Below, piece by piece: positions 17,915 to 26,237 of a stretch of 64,000 bases of DNA; the first letter of the stretch is position 1; each line of letters opens with the position of its first letter. Origin of the DNA: an uncultured Victivallaceae bacterium (GTDB lineage: Bacteria > Verrucomicrobiota > Lentisphaeria > Victivallales > Victivallaceae); assembly GCA_944389925.1 (NCBI GenBank), contig CALXOD010000057.1, positions 21,071 to 85,070 on the forward strand, read 5' to 3'. The position numbers were made by a program, and so were the translations under genes. The notes under the pieces were generated by a model. That model did no database searches. It was not told the DNA's origin and saw nothing but the letters and a program-made list of their open reading frames with translations.

Positions 17915-17943
17915 TTGAAAAAACACTTCCTGTGGTGTATCTT
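17915..17943 (+). promoter_or_regulatory. Sigma70-like promoter of the dinG-type gene
   Basis: TTGAAA (17915-17920), a 17-bp spacer and TATCTT (17938-17943), 36 bp before the helicase ATG, in the 190-bp divergent gap with the LptF/G gene. No SOS box was recognised beside it. Confidence 0.5.
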
Positions 17944-17978
17944 GATGAATCTTCATTCAGGAACATTCGGAATCAGCC

Positions 17979-20153
17979 ATGATCTATTTGCCGGAACGCC
18001 CCTTGATCCCTCTGGAAGACGATGTTTCCGGCCTGCCGGATGAATCGGACGTTCGTTGGGAATCTGTATGGACTGAGGAAACGACGGAAGATGCTGCCGC
18101 TGAAGATGCGTCGGCGTCGATGCCGCACCTGGTGGCGGATACGACGGCATTTTTTGCACCCGACGGAACATTGCAGCAGAGCGCCCGGCTGGAGGGGCGT
18201 GAGTGCGAATTCCGGCCGCAGCAACTGGCCATGGCCCGGGCCGTTGCCGGGGCCTTGACATCCGGGCGCAATCTGGCGGTAGAAGCGCCAACCGGCGTCG
18301 GCAAGAGTTTTGCATATCTGGCGCCACTGGTGTTCCGAGCCCGCGGCGCAGGGCGTCCGGCACTGGTGTCGACAGAGACGATCAATCTGCAGGAACAGCT
18401 GGTACACAAGGATATCCCATTGCTGCGGGAGTTGACCGGCATTGATTTCAAGGCCGCACTGGCCAAGGGGCGAGGCAATTATCTATGTCTGAGGCGACTG
18501 TTGCTGTCCTCAGGGGAGCAGCGAGACGCCATGCTGCCGCAGCCGTCGCTGGCGTTGGACCTGGAACGGATCGCGGATTGGGCGGATCAAACGGAGGACG
18601 GGGAACGCGATTCATTGCCGGGACGGGTGGCACCGGAGGCATGGGCGCTGGTCTGTTGCGAAGGGGGGAGTTGTCAGGGGCCGAAATGCGGTTTTTTCCG
18701 GAGCTGTTTTTATTTTAAGGCACGCCAGGAGTGGGAGGCGGCGGATATCGTCGTGGCCAATCACGCACTGTTTTTTACGGATCTTGGAATGCGAGGGGAG
18801 GGGCCGGAGAGCGGATTGCTGCCGAATTATGGTGCGGTAGTGATCGACGAAGCGCATACGCTGGAGGATAATGCTGCCGAATATCTGGGCATGCATCTTT
18901 CGCGTGCGGGCATCATGGGCATGTTGAATCGGTTGTTTCAACCGGAATCGGCGCGGGGATTGCTGATGCGCGCCGGTGCAGATACACTGGCGCTGCGGCA
19001 GATCATCGCGGCGCTGCGGGAGGAAGTAAGTCGTTTTTTTGTTCCATTCGAAGCGTATCTTCGGGAGAATCCTGATCGACGCGAGGGGGGCGGAGAAGGG
19101 GGAGCACGCCGGATCCGGGAATGTGGACGATTTGCCGACACGCTTTCGGAACCGCTCAAGGTCTTGTACCGGAAGCTGGCGGAGTTGCTGGATGAGCAGG
19201 AGGACGAAGCCTATCGGACGGAGTTGCAGGCGCAACTGGATCGCTGCCGGGGGTATATTGATGGGATTCGCGCGTTTATTGGCATGGAGTTGCCGGATTC
19301 GGTGTACTTTGTGGAGAGCGATCGTGGTGGGGTGGTGCTAAATGCGGCACCGCTCAATGTGGCGGATTTGTTGCGAGAATTGCTGTTTACCCGGGATTTT
19401 CCGGTGATTTTGAGCAGTGCTACCTTGACGGTGCGCGGCGGGTTCGATTTTTTTTGTGGGCGTACCGGTTTTGACAGCGGGGATACTCTGTTGCTGGATT
19501 CTCCCTTTAAGCGCGAGCAGGCGCAGGTACTGATTGACCGGGCGATGCCGGAGCCGACGCATGCAGAATACCAGGAGGCGCTGGTCCGGGAGATTCCCCG
19601 TTATCTCGAAATGACGGGAGGCAAGGCGTTTGTTCTTTTTACCAGTTACGCCACACTGCGTTACTGCGCGGAACAGTTGCGACCATATTTTGCGGAAAAA
19701 GGATGGACTTTGCTGGTGCAGGGGGGGGAGCTTTCCCGCTCGGCAATGCTGCGGACCTTTCGGGAGGATGTGGATTCGGTGTTGTTTGGTACCGACAGCT
19801 TCTGGACCGGGGTGGACGTGCCGGGCGAGGCTTTGAGCAACGTGATTGTCACCAAATTGCCGTTTCCTTCTCCGGGACACCCGGTGGTAGCGGCGCGGGG
19901 CGAACGAATTGAGGCGGGCGGCGGCAGTTCTTTCCGGGATTATTCGTTGCCGTCGGCCGTGTTGAAATTCCGGCAGGGGGCGGGACGGTTGATTCGGGGA
20001 AGGCAGGATCGCGGGATCATTGTGATTCTTGATCGCCGGGTGATTTCGAAGGGATACGGGCGCAGTTTTCTCGACTCGCTGCCCTATCCGCTGGTGTTTG
20101 ATGGAGAAAACAATAACCGGGCGGAGACATTCCGCCGCAACCCAAGGAGATAA
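17979..20153 (+). CDS. dinG: DinG/XPD-family ATP-dependent DNA helicase
   Basis: A 724-aa superfamily 2 helicase. Walker A is APTGVGKS (residues 103-110) after the Q-motif-like FRPQQLAMARAVAGAL; the DEAH box is D290-E-A-H293. Four cysteines before it (in NYLCLRRLL, LVCCEGGSCQGPKCGFFRSCFYF) suit the 4Fe-4S cluster of the XPD/DinG family, which acts on R-loops and other structured DNA. C-terminal motifs include LSSATLTVRGGFDFF, GTDSFWTGVDVPGEALSNVIVTKLPFP and QGAGRLIRG. A 75-residue N-terminal extension is acidic. DinG versus YoaA cannot be separated here. Confidence 0.88.
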   Translation: MIYLPERPLIPLEDDVSGLPDESDVRWESVWTEETTEDAAAEDASASMPHLVADTTAFFAPDGTLQQSARLEGRECEFRPQQLAMARAVAGALTSGRNLAVEAPTGVGKSFAYLAPLVFRARGAGRPALVSTETINLQEQLVHKDIPLLRELTGIDFKAALAKGRGNYLCLRRLLLSSGEQRDAMLPQPSLALDLERIADWADQTEDGERDSLPGRVAPEAWALVCCEGGSCQGPKCGFFRSCFYFKARQEWEAADIVVANHALFFTDLGMRGEGPESGLLPNYGAVVIDEAHTLEDNAAEYLGMHLSRAGIMGMLNRLFQPESARGLLMRAGADTLALRQIIAALREEVSRFFVPFEAYLRENPDRREGGGEGGARRIRECGRFADTLSEPLKVLYRKLAELLDEQEDEAYRTELQAQLDRCRGYIDGIRAFIGMELPDSVYFVESDRGGVVLNAAPLNVADLLRELLFTRDFPVILSSATLTVRGGFDFFCGRTGFDSGDTLLLDSPFKREQAQVLIDRAMPEPTHAEYQEALVREIPRYLEMTGGKAFVLFTSYATLRYCAEQLRPYFAEKGWTLLVQGGELSRSAMLRTFREDVDSVLFGTDSFWTGVDVPGEALSNVIVTKLPFPSPGHPVVAARGERIEAGGGSSFRDYSLPSAVLKFRQGAGRLIRGRQDRGIIVILDRRVISKGYGRSFLDSLPYPLVFDGENNNRAETFRRNPRR

Positions 20154-20154
20154 T

Positions 20155-20454
20155 ATGAAAAAACGTTTTCGCAAGAAACTGCGTATCGGAGAGTTTCGGG
20201 AGCTGTCCTTTTTGTTGAAAGGCAAGCTGGCGGAGATGGATGAAGAGACGGAAAACGCCTTTTTTGAGAAGTTCTTCACCCTGGCCGAAGACTGCTGCCT
20301 GGCGCTGGAAGGAACTTTCTGTGCCGGCGAATTCGATCTGGAAGTGATCACCGGGCAGATCGGTCTTCAGAACGAGGCCCGGCGGGAAGCATTCCTCGAA
20401 GGGGTCAAAGCATTTCCGGAAATTACCGAGTTTGACGCCACGGAACTGGCCTGA
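20155..20454 (+). CDS. YggL-family 50S ribosome-binding protein
   Basis: A 99-aa protein beginning MKKRFRKKLRIGEFRELSF, which matches the DUF469/YggL family (E. coli YggL binds the 50S subunit). A strong AAGGAG site lies 7 bp before the ATG at 20155, one base after the helicase stop, so it is likely co-transcribed with it. Small, basic N-terminus and acidic middle. The family call rests on the N-terminal signature; the biological role is poorly known. Confidence 0.8.
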   Translation: MKKRFRKKLRIGEFRELSFLLKGKLAEMDEETENAFFEKFFTLAEDCCLALEGTFCAGEFDLEVITGQIGLQNEARREAFLEGVKAFPEITEFDATELA

Positions 20455-20471
20455 TCCAGCATGTGTGCCAG

Positions 20472-20513
20472 ACCGGCCGGGATGCGGCTTTTACCAGCTG
20501 CGGCCCGGCCGGT
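20472..20513. terminator. Hairpin between convergent yggL and antiporter genes
   Basis: A perfect 10-bp inverted repeat, ACCGGCCGGG (20472-20481) with CCCGGCCGGT (20504-20513), spans the gap between convergent genes and touches the antiporter stop codon. The U-tract is weak (TATTTT on + strand), so it may be a bidirectional but inefficient terminator. Confidence 0.45.
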
Positions 20514-21862
20514 TATTTTCTGCATTCGCGGGTACTGCGCTGCCCGCTTTGCAAGAGAATGCCGAGCACCAGACACAGCCCGAGCAGGTAGGGATAGAAA
20601 AGATATTGCAGAATTTCCATCGGTGTTACCGTCATGCCGGCCAGTCCCACCGCCGCCAGCACCTGCGCACCATAAGGCAATATTCCTTGCACAACGCAAC
20701 TGGCCGTGTCGAGAATGCCCGCTGTCCGGGCGGGACGCAGTCCGTACCGGTTGGAAATTTCCCGGGCGATCGGACCGGTAATCACAATGGCCACGGTGTT
20801 GTTGGCGGTAAAGACATTGACCACCGCGGTCAATGCCGCAATGCCGAGCTCGCCTCCACGCCGTCCCCGGATGGGCTTTTCAATAAGCAGGAGCAGATAA
20901 TCGATACCGCCATTGTAACGGATTATTTTCAGGAGTCCGCCTGCCAGCAGCGCTACGATCAGAGTTTCCGACATCGACAGCGCGCCTTGTCCGGCGGCGT
21001 TGAGAAATTTCCAGAAATCGAAGGAGCCGGAGCCCAGTCCGATGGCGCCTGCCAGCAGGGTTCCGGCCACCAGGGCGGCCATGACATTACAGTGAGCCAG
21101 GGCCATGCCAAGGACCGCAAGGTACGGCAGTACCAGGGGCACCGCGCGCCATTCAAACGGCGCAGCGTCCGCCACCATGGCACTTTCGGTTCCGCCGCCG
21201 ATCAGCAGATAGAGCAGCATGGCCAACACGGCCGCCGGAATCGCGATGCGCAAATTGGCATAGAATTTTTCATGCATTTCTACATTCTGAGTACGGGTGG
21301 CGGCAATGGTTGTGTCGGAAATCATGGAGAGATTGTCTCCGAACATCGCTCCTCCAACCACCGCTCCGAGGCTGTACCCGGGCGGCAGGCCGAGACTTCC
21401 GGTCATCCCGACGGCAATCGGGGCGAGTGCCAGTACGGTACCGACGGAGGTTCCCATGGCAAGCGAAATGAAACACCCCACTAAAAACAGGCCGAGCGGC
21501 AGCAACTCCGGAGGCACCAGGTGCATAGCCAGCCGGACGGTTGCGTCGACCGCACCCATGTCGCGGGCAGTTCGGGCGAATGCTCCGGCAAGGATGAAGA
21601 TCAGGCACATGGTCATGATGTCCACGTGGCCCATGCCGCGGGCGAAAAGCTCCACTTTGCTGTGCAGGGAGACTTTGCGATTGAGAAGCAAAGCCGTGAT
21701 CGAGGCTGCCAGAAACGCTACCGGCATGGGGACTTTATAAAAGTCTCCCGCGGCAAGTGAAACCCCGAAGTAGAATACCAGAAAGACGAAAAACGGAATC
21801 AACGCCCGTGCGTTCGGGGGACAGGAACTGGAGCTGGAACAGGAACAAACCGGATTTTCCAC
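20513..21862 (-). CDS. NhaC-family Na+/H+ antiporter-like transporter
   Basis: A 449-aa polytopic membrane protein with about 11-12 helices. The segments GTSVGTVLALAPIAVGM, GAVVGGAMFGDNLSMISDTTIAATRTQ and the C-terminal NNTVAIVITGPIAREIS are characteristic of the NhaC ion-transporter superfamily. It starts at GTG 21862 with a GGAGGT site 9 bp upstream. The first 17 residues (ENPVCSCSSSSSCPP) are an unusual Cys/Ser-rich tail. It may exchange Na+ for H+ or carry an organic acid; the substrate cannot be read from sequence. Confidence 0.8.
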   Translation of the reverse strand: MENPVCSCSSSSSCPPNARALIPFFVFLVFYFGVSLAAGDFYKVPMPVAFLAASITALLLNRKVSLHSKVELFARGMGHVDIMTMCLIFILAGAFARTARDMGAVDATVRLAMHLVPPELLPLGLFLVGCFISLAMGTSVGTVLALAPIAVGMTGSLGLPPGYSLGAVVGGAMFGDNLSMISDTTIAATRTQNVEMHEKFYANLRIAIPAAVLAMLLYLLIGGGTESAMVADAAPFEWRAVPLVLPYLAVLGMALAHCNVMAALVAGTLLAGAIGLGSGSFDFWKFLNAAGQGALSMSETLIVALLAGGLLKIIRYNGGIDYLLLLIEKPIRGRRGGELGIAALTAVVNVFTANNTVAIVITGPIAREISNRYGLRPARTAGILDTASCVVQGILPYGAQVLAAVGLAGMTVTPMEILQYLFYPYLLGLCLVLGILLQSGQRSTRECRK

Positions 21863-21961
21863 GGCGATAACACCTCCGTTTTGAGAACATGAAATACAAG
21901 GAAAATAGCATCGGAACGATGTTTTGCCAGAAGGAAAGGGAAAAAAATTGCTGAAACAGTT

Positions 21962-21990
21962 TGCTTTTTATTAAAGAAGCGGGTATTATT
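21962..21990 (+). promoter_or_regulatory. Promoter of the thioredoxin-dsbD pair
   Basis: TTGCTT (21962-21967), a 17-bp spacer and TATTAT (21985-21990), 39 bp before the next ATG. It lies in an AT-rich divergent gap with the antiporter gene. Confidence 0.5.
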
Positions 21991-22029
21991 TCCGTTAAAA
22001 ACGCCTGTCAGGCAGAAAGGGGGCTTTGA

Positions 22030-22527
22030 ATGATGAAAAAAGTCATGCTGATGTTGGCATTGATGATGGGAGTGGTTCTAGGAATGACTGCTGCCACCCC
22101 GGAAGGGTGGAGCACGGATTTGGCTGCGTCCAAGAAGATTGCGGCGGAAAAGAAACGGCCGATGCTGTTGCTTTTTACCGGTTCGGATTGGTGTCCATAC
22201 TGTATTCAGCTGGAACGCAATGTTCTTTCCAAGAAGGCTTTCCGGGAATTTGCATCTGAGAAATTGACATTGGTGTTTCTTGACTTCCCCCGTCGGACAG
22301 AATTGTCACCAGCTCAACGCAAGGCCAATGAAACCTTGGCTGTGCAATATCGGGTGGAGGGATTCCCGACCATTGTGCTGACGGATGCTGCCGGCAAGGA
22401 ATTCAAACGGTTGGGATACAGCCCGAGTTTCATGAAGGAGCTGGAAGAAGCAGTGGAAAACTGGGAAAAGAAGACTGCTGCTGACAAGTCCGGCGAAGCT
22501 AAGAAGGCGAGTCCCGCTGTAAAATGA
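22030..22527 (+). CDS. Exported thioredoxin-fold protein (CPYC)
   Basis: A 165-aa protein with an N-terminal signal peptide (about 22 residues ending AAT) and one thioredoxin domain. The active site is WCPYC in LLFTGSDWCPYCIQLE, and the cis-proline loop is VEGFPTIVLTD. A Lys/Ala-rich tail follows. The segment KIAAEKKRPMLLLFTG resembles thioredoxin_7/DUF255-type proteins. Its stop overlaps the dsbD start (ATGA), so DsbD is its likely electron donor in the periplasm. Confidence 0.85.
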   Translation: MMKKVMLMLALMMGVVLGMTAATPEGWSTDLAASKKIAAEKKRPMLLLFTGSDWCPYCIQLERNVLSKKAFREFASEKLTLVFLDFPRRTELSPAQRKANETLAVQYRVEGFPTIVLTDAAGKEFKRLGYSPSFMKELEEAVENWEKKTAADKSGEAKKASPAVK

Positions 22528-24110
22528 CGCATTTTCAGAGGCTGCTGCTGCCGTTGCTGTTGCTGCTGCTGTTCGGGAGGGGGAGTCATGCAGCGGAGGG
22601 GCAGCCTTTTCAATGGCGGGCCGATATTCGTGCAGGCCGTTTGACCGTTACGGTGGAAGTGGCGGAAGCCTGTTACCTGTACGCCTCGGGAACCAGTGTA
22701 TCGGCAAAGGACGCTGGAGGAACGGTCTCTTCCTGGAGTGAACCGGTGGCGGAGGAGAAATTCGATGAATTTTTCGGTCGGCCGGAACGTATCTACGGAG
22801 CCGGCCGTCACGAATGGAGTGCGAGCGTTGATCCTGCTGCTGTTCCATTTTCCGTGACGGTGGAGTATCAGGGGTGTCGCGGCAAATCGGCCGCCGGTCC
22901 CGCCGTGTGTTTTATGCCGGAGACGTTGCATCTGACGGTGGCTGCTGAGGGAAACTCCACCGTGGCCGGTGTCGGAGAATCTGAGGCAGAGGCTACCAGT
23001 GGAGAGCGTTCCGTCGATGGATCAGGAATCGCTCCTTTCCGGATTCTCAGACATACTGAGGGGCTCATGAACACGCCGGAATTTCTGGCATTTCTGCAGA
23101 ATCATTCGGCAGCGGAAGAGAGCGGGACGGCCGGCTGGACCGGTGGCAGTTTCTGGGCGATGATTCTGCTGGCATTGCTGGGCGGGCTCGGATTGAATTT
23201 GACTCCCTGTGTGCTGCCGATGATTCCGGTGAATCTGGCCATTATCGGAGCGGACGGTGCGAACTGGCGCACCGGAGCATGGCGCGCTTCCATTTATGGA
23301 GCGGGGATGGCGGCGGCCTACGGAGTGCTCGGGGCTGCGGCGGTATTGACCGGAGCCCGGTTCGGGACGTTGAATTCTTCGGCCTGGTTCAACTGGGTGA
23401 TTGCCGCAGTATTCGTCATATTGTCGTTGGCGATGTTTGGGGTGTTTCAGCTTGATTTTTCCCGCTGGTCGGTCAGAGTGGATCCGACACGGATGAACTG
23501 GGGGCGGGCGGTGACGTCATTTCTGCTCGGTGTTGTGGCTGCATTGCTGGCGGGGGCCTGTGTCGCGCCGGTTTTGATTGCGGTGATTGTCTTTTCCGCC
23601 AACTGGTATGCGGCTGGAAATTTTTCCGGATTGCTGCTGCCGTTTGTGCTGGGTATCGGGATGGCTTTGCCATGGCCTTTCGCAGGGGCGGGGATGGCCG
23701 TGCTGCCGAAACCGGGCCAATGGATGGAGCGGATCAAGATGGTTTTCGGTGTCATCATTCTGCTGGCTGCGGGATATTACGCCTATCTGGGGTTTACTTT
23801 GCTGCCCGGTCGGTTTGAGGCGGCCCGGGAGCTGGAGAAGGTGAAAATCGCTTTGACCCAAAGCGCCGCAGAACAGCGTCCGGTATTCATTGATTTCTGG
23901 GCTTCCTGGTGCAAGAATTGCCGGGAGATGGATCAGACGGTGCTGAAGGATCCTGTGGTTCGACAGGAGTTGGAGCGTTTCATTGTGGTCAAATTCCAGG
24001 CGGAAAAGCTGAGTGATCCGGACATTCGCGCCTTTCTGGATCGCTTCGGATTGAACGGGCTGCCTGCATTTGCCATTATTGAACCGGAAGCGGAAAAAAC
24101 GGCGCAGTAA
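22524..24110 (+). CDS. dsbD: Thiol:disulfide interchange protein DsbD
   Basis: A 528-aa protein that passes electrons from cytoplasmic thioredoxin to periplasmic thiols. A signal peptide (residues 1-23) leads into an N-terminal DsbD-alpha-like domain with Cys near GCRGKSA. A membrane domain follows from about residue 210, with the redox cysteines in LNLTPCVLPMIPVN and LAGACVAPVL. The C-terminal thioredoxin-like domain has WASWCKNCREMD and GLPAFAI. Only about seven membrane helices are evident. Overlaps the upstream thioredoxin gene. Confidence 0.92.
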   Translation: MTHFQRLLLPLLLLLLFGRGSHAAEGQPFQWRADIRAGRLTVTVEVAEACYLYASGTSVSAKDAGGTVSSWSEPVAEEKFDEFFGRPERIYGAGRHEWSASVDPAAVPFSVTVEYQGCRGKSAAGPAVCFMPETLHLTVAAEGNSTVAGVGESEAEATSGERSVDGSGIAPFRILRHTEGLMNTPEFLAFLQNHSAAEESGTAGWTGGSFWAMILLALLGGLGLNLTPCVLPMIPVNLAIIGADGANWRTGAWRASIYGAGMAAAYGVLGAAAVLTGARFGTLNSSAWFNWVIAAVFVILSLAMFGVFQLDFSRWSVRVDPTRMNWGRAVTSFLLGVVAALLAGACVAPVLIAVIVFSANWYAAGNFSGLLLPFVLGIGMALPWPFAGAGMAVLPKPGQWMERIKMVFGVIILLAAGYYAYLGFTLLPGRFEAARELEKVKIALTQSAAEQRPVFIDFWASWCKNCREMDQTVLKDPVVRQELERFIVVKFQAEKLSDPDIRAFLDRFGLNGLPAFAIIEPEAEKTAQ

Positions 24111-24149
24111 AACGCTTTCTTCCTGTTTTTCCCTGTGCGACAAGGTACG

Positions 24150-24183
24150 AAAAAAGCCGTCCCGGTCAATCCTGGACGGCTTT
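24150..24183 (-). terminator. Rho-independent terminator of rpsO
   Basis: A perfect 10-bp stem (24153-24162 with 24174-24183), with six Us following on the minus strand, lies 21 bp after the rpsO stop. It also sits between convergent dsbD and rpsO, so it may help stop dsbD transcripts. Confidence 0.85.
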
Positions 24184-24203
24184 CGTTATCATATCCGGAC
24201 AGA

Positions 24204-24470
24204 TTATTTACGCCGGATACCCAGGGCGTCGGTCACCTGCACATATTTGTCCCGATCCGTGCGAGCCAGATAGGCAATGAGCCGTTTCCGGCGACTGACC
24301 ATGGCCAGCAGACCGCGCCGGGTGCTGTGGTCTTTCTTGTTGGCGCGCAGATGTTCGGTCAGTTCTTTGATCCGAGCGGTGAGGATGGCAATCTGAACTT
24401 CCGGGGAACCGGTATCGCCTTCCTTGCGGGCGTATTCGTTGATGATAGCGGTTTTCTGTACTTTGTCCAT
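24204..24470 (-). CDS. rpsO: 30S ribosomal protein S15
   Basis: An 88-aa protein, the normal S15 length. It binds the central domain of 16S rRNA. Family motifs are GDTGSPEVQIAILTARI, LTEHLRANKKDHSTRRGL and RRKRLIAYL. Monocistronic here, with its own terminator and a structured 5' leader. In many bacteria rpsO is followed by pnp; that is not the case in this window. Confidence 0.98.
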   Translation of the reverse strand: MDKVQKTAIINEYARKEGDTGSPEVQIAILTARIKELTEHLRANKKDHSTRRGLLAMVSRRKRLIAYLARTDRDKYVQVTDALGIRRK

Positions 24471-24507
24471 GATGGATTTTCCTCTGGTTTCGCGTCAGAC
24501 CGCTCCT

Positions 24508-24573
24508 CATTCCCCGGACCGGGAATGATGCCGTCCGACCGTTTTTGGTGAAAATTCAATTCCGCAATTGCGG
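24508..24573 (-). promoter_or_regulatory. Structured rpsO leader (possible S15 autoregulation)
   Basis: Upstream of rpsO on the minus strand there is a stem-loop (24508-24514 with 24521-24527, 7 bp) preceded by a 12-bp palindrome CCGCAATTGCGG (24562-24573). S15 is known to regulate its own translation through varied leader RNA folds in several bacteria. Whether this leader does so is inference. Confidence 0.35.
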
Positions 24574-24730
24574 TTCCAATCTCATTAAAGTAAAGGAGTA
24601 TGTGTAAAATTACAAGTCTGGATGGCGATTTTTTTCGCTTTTTTCTGGTCTGTGGTTGAAAAAGTGTTGCTTCGGTTTCATACTATATAGATCAGCTTTT
24701 CGAGGATAAGAAAAAGACGGGAGAAGGCGC

Positions 24731-26083
24731 ATGGGGCATTATGGACTGACATGGCTGTTGCTGCTGGCATCCGTGGTATCGGTTGGCGGTGCAACACTGG
24801 AGACCTTGCGGGATGAGAACGGGAAACCGTATCGCTATGCAGGGCGACTGAATAACGGACCGGTCAGAATTCCAGTATCGTATCAGCCGAAAGCGGGAGA
24901 ACTGCGCGGTGTCTGGATTGCTACGGTGGAGAATATCGATTTCGGGACGCATGCCAATGCCGCATCTTTTCAACAGGACTTTCGGAATATTCTCCATTCA
25001 CTTGCCAGCAAGAGGTTCAATGCCGTTTTTTTTCAGGTTCGAGCAAATAACGACGCCTTTTATCCTTCGCGCCTCAATCCCTGGTCCCGCTGGTTGGTCG
25101 GACAGGAGGGGAAGCGTATTCCGGGTTTCGACCCTTTGAGATTCATGACTGAGGAGACCCGGCGTCGGGGAATGGAGTTCCACGCCTGGCTTAATCCCTA
25201 CCGGGTAATCGGCAAGACCAGATTGAGCAAGCGCGCCTATCTGGCTACATTGGCGCCGGAGAATTTTGCCCGCCGCCATCCGGAACTGGTGCTGGAGGCG
25301 CCGCTTTCCGGAGGACAACGGCTTCTCTTTTTGGATCCAGGTCGTCCTGAAGTGATTCAGCATGTGGTGGATACAGTATCGGAAATCGCCCGGAACTATG
25401 ATGTCGACGGCATCCATTTTGATGATTATTTTTATCCGTACTCCGAATTTGGGAATATCGATGCGGCGACTTTTCGGCGGTATAATCCGCAGAAGCTTTC
25501 ACTTGCTGACTGGCGACGTGCTAACGTGACGCGTCTGGTGGCCGGCGTGCACGAGGCATTGGCGGAGATCAGCCGCCGGAAAGGACGGAAAATCCGTTTC
25601 GGCATCAGTCCTTTCGGGATCTGGGCCAACCGGAAAAATCATCCGGAAGGTTCTCTGACTGCGGGAAAAGAATCCTATTTCGCTCAATTTGCTGATACAC
25701 GCGGATGGGTGCGCAAGCGCTATATTGATTATATTGCTCCGCAGCTTTACTGGCCGTTCGGGCATGAGGTCGCCGCCTATGCCGCATTGGCTGACTGGTG
25801 GGCGGAACAGGTTCGCGGAACAGGGGTATCGCTTTATATCGGGACTGGCGCCTATCAGCTGGGGCAGGGGAAAATATGGCAGAATCCGAATGAGCTTGTC
25901 AACCAGTTGCGTTATAATACGAAACATCCGGAGATTGATGGTGTGATCTTTTTCAGCTGCCGGTCCGTACTGAATCCTTCCAATACGATCATGCGAGGAG
26001 GATTGGACCGGGTGTTCCGCAATTGCTGGGGACGACCGGCGACCGTCGCGCCTGCTCGGAAGGTATATCCGCGTTTTCGCTGA
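24731..26083 (+). CDS. GHL10-type glycoside hydrolase (YngK-like)
   Basis: A 450-aa exported protein. The signal peptide is about residues 1-21. The catalytic TIM barrel starts with GELRGVWIATVENIDF and contains FQVRANNDAFYPSRLNPWS, EFHAWLNPYRV, FLDPGRPEVIQHVVDTV, YDVDGIHFDDYFYPY, FGISPFGIW and DYIAPQLYWPFG, all features of the glycosyl-hydrolase-like family 10 (DUF187). Related proteins act on peptidoglycan-derived or other glycans in the periplasm; the substrate here is unknown. It stands alone, divergent from rpsO. Confidence 0.85.
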   Translation: MGHYGLTWLLLLASVVSVGGATLETLRDENGKPYRYAGRLNNGPVRIPVSYQPKAGELRGVWIATVENIDFGTHANAASFQQDFRNILHSLASKRFNAVFFQVRANNDAFYPSRLNPWSRWLVGQEGKRIPGFDPLRFMTEETRRRGMEFHAWLNPYRVIGKTRLSKRAYLATLAPENFARRHPELVLEAPLSGGQRLLFLDPGRPEVIQHVVDTVSEIARNYDVDGIHFDDYFYPYSEFGNIDAATFRRYNPQKLSLADWRRANVTRLVAGVHEALAEISRRKGRKIRFGISPFGIWANRKNHPEGSLTAGKESYFAQFADTRGWVRKRYIDYIAPQLYWPFGHEVAAYAALADWWAEQVRGTGVSLYIGTGAYQLGQGKIWQNPNELVNQLRYNTKHPEIDGVIFFSCRSVLNPSNTIMRGGLDRVFRNCWGRPATVAPARKVYPRFR

Positions 26084-26125
26084 TACGGTTGCTGCCGGCG
26101 CGCGTATCGCAGGAGATTGCGGCGG

Positions 26126-26161
26126 AAAAAAAGATCCCCGGATTCCTTTCGGATTCCGGGG
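26126..26161 (-). terminator. Rho-independent terminator of ppdK
   Basis: On the minus strand a CCCCGGA/TCCGGGG stem (26136-26142, 26155-26161), extendable with one mismatch, is followed by GATC and seven Us. It lies about 80 bp beyond the ppdK stop. Confidence 0.7.
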
Positions 26162-26237
26162 AGATACGGGCGATTCCGTCGGAACAGGCGACGGCACTTA
26201 TAGATGCCATACCTGTTCGCTTTCGGAGTCTTTGCGG

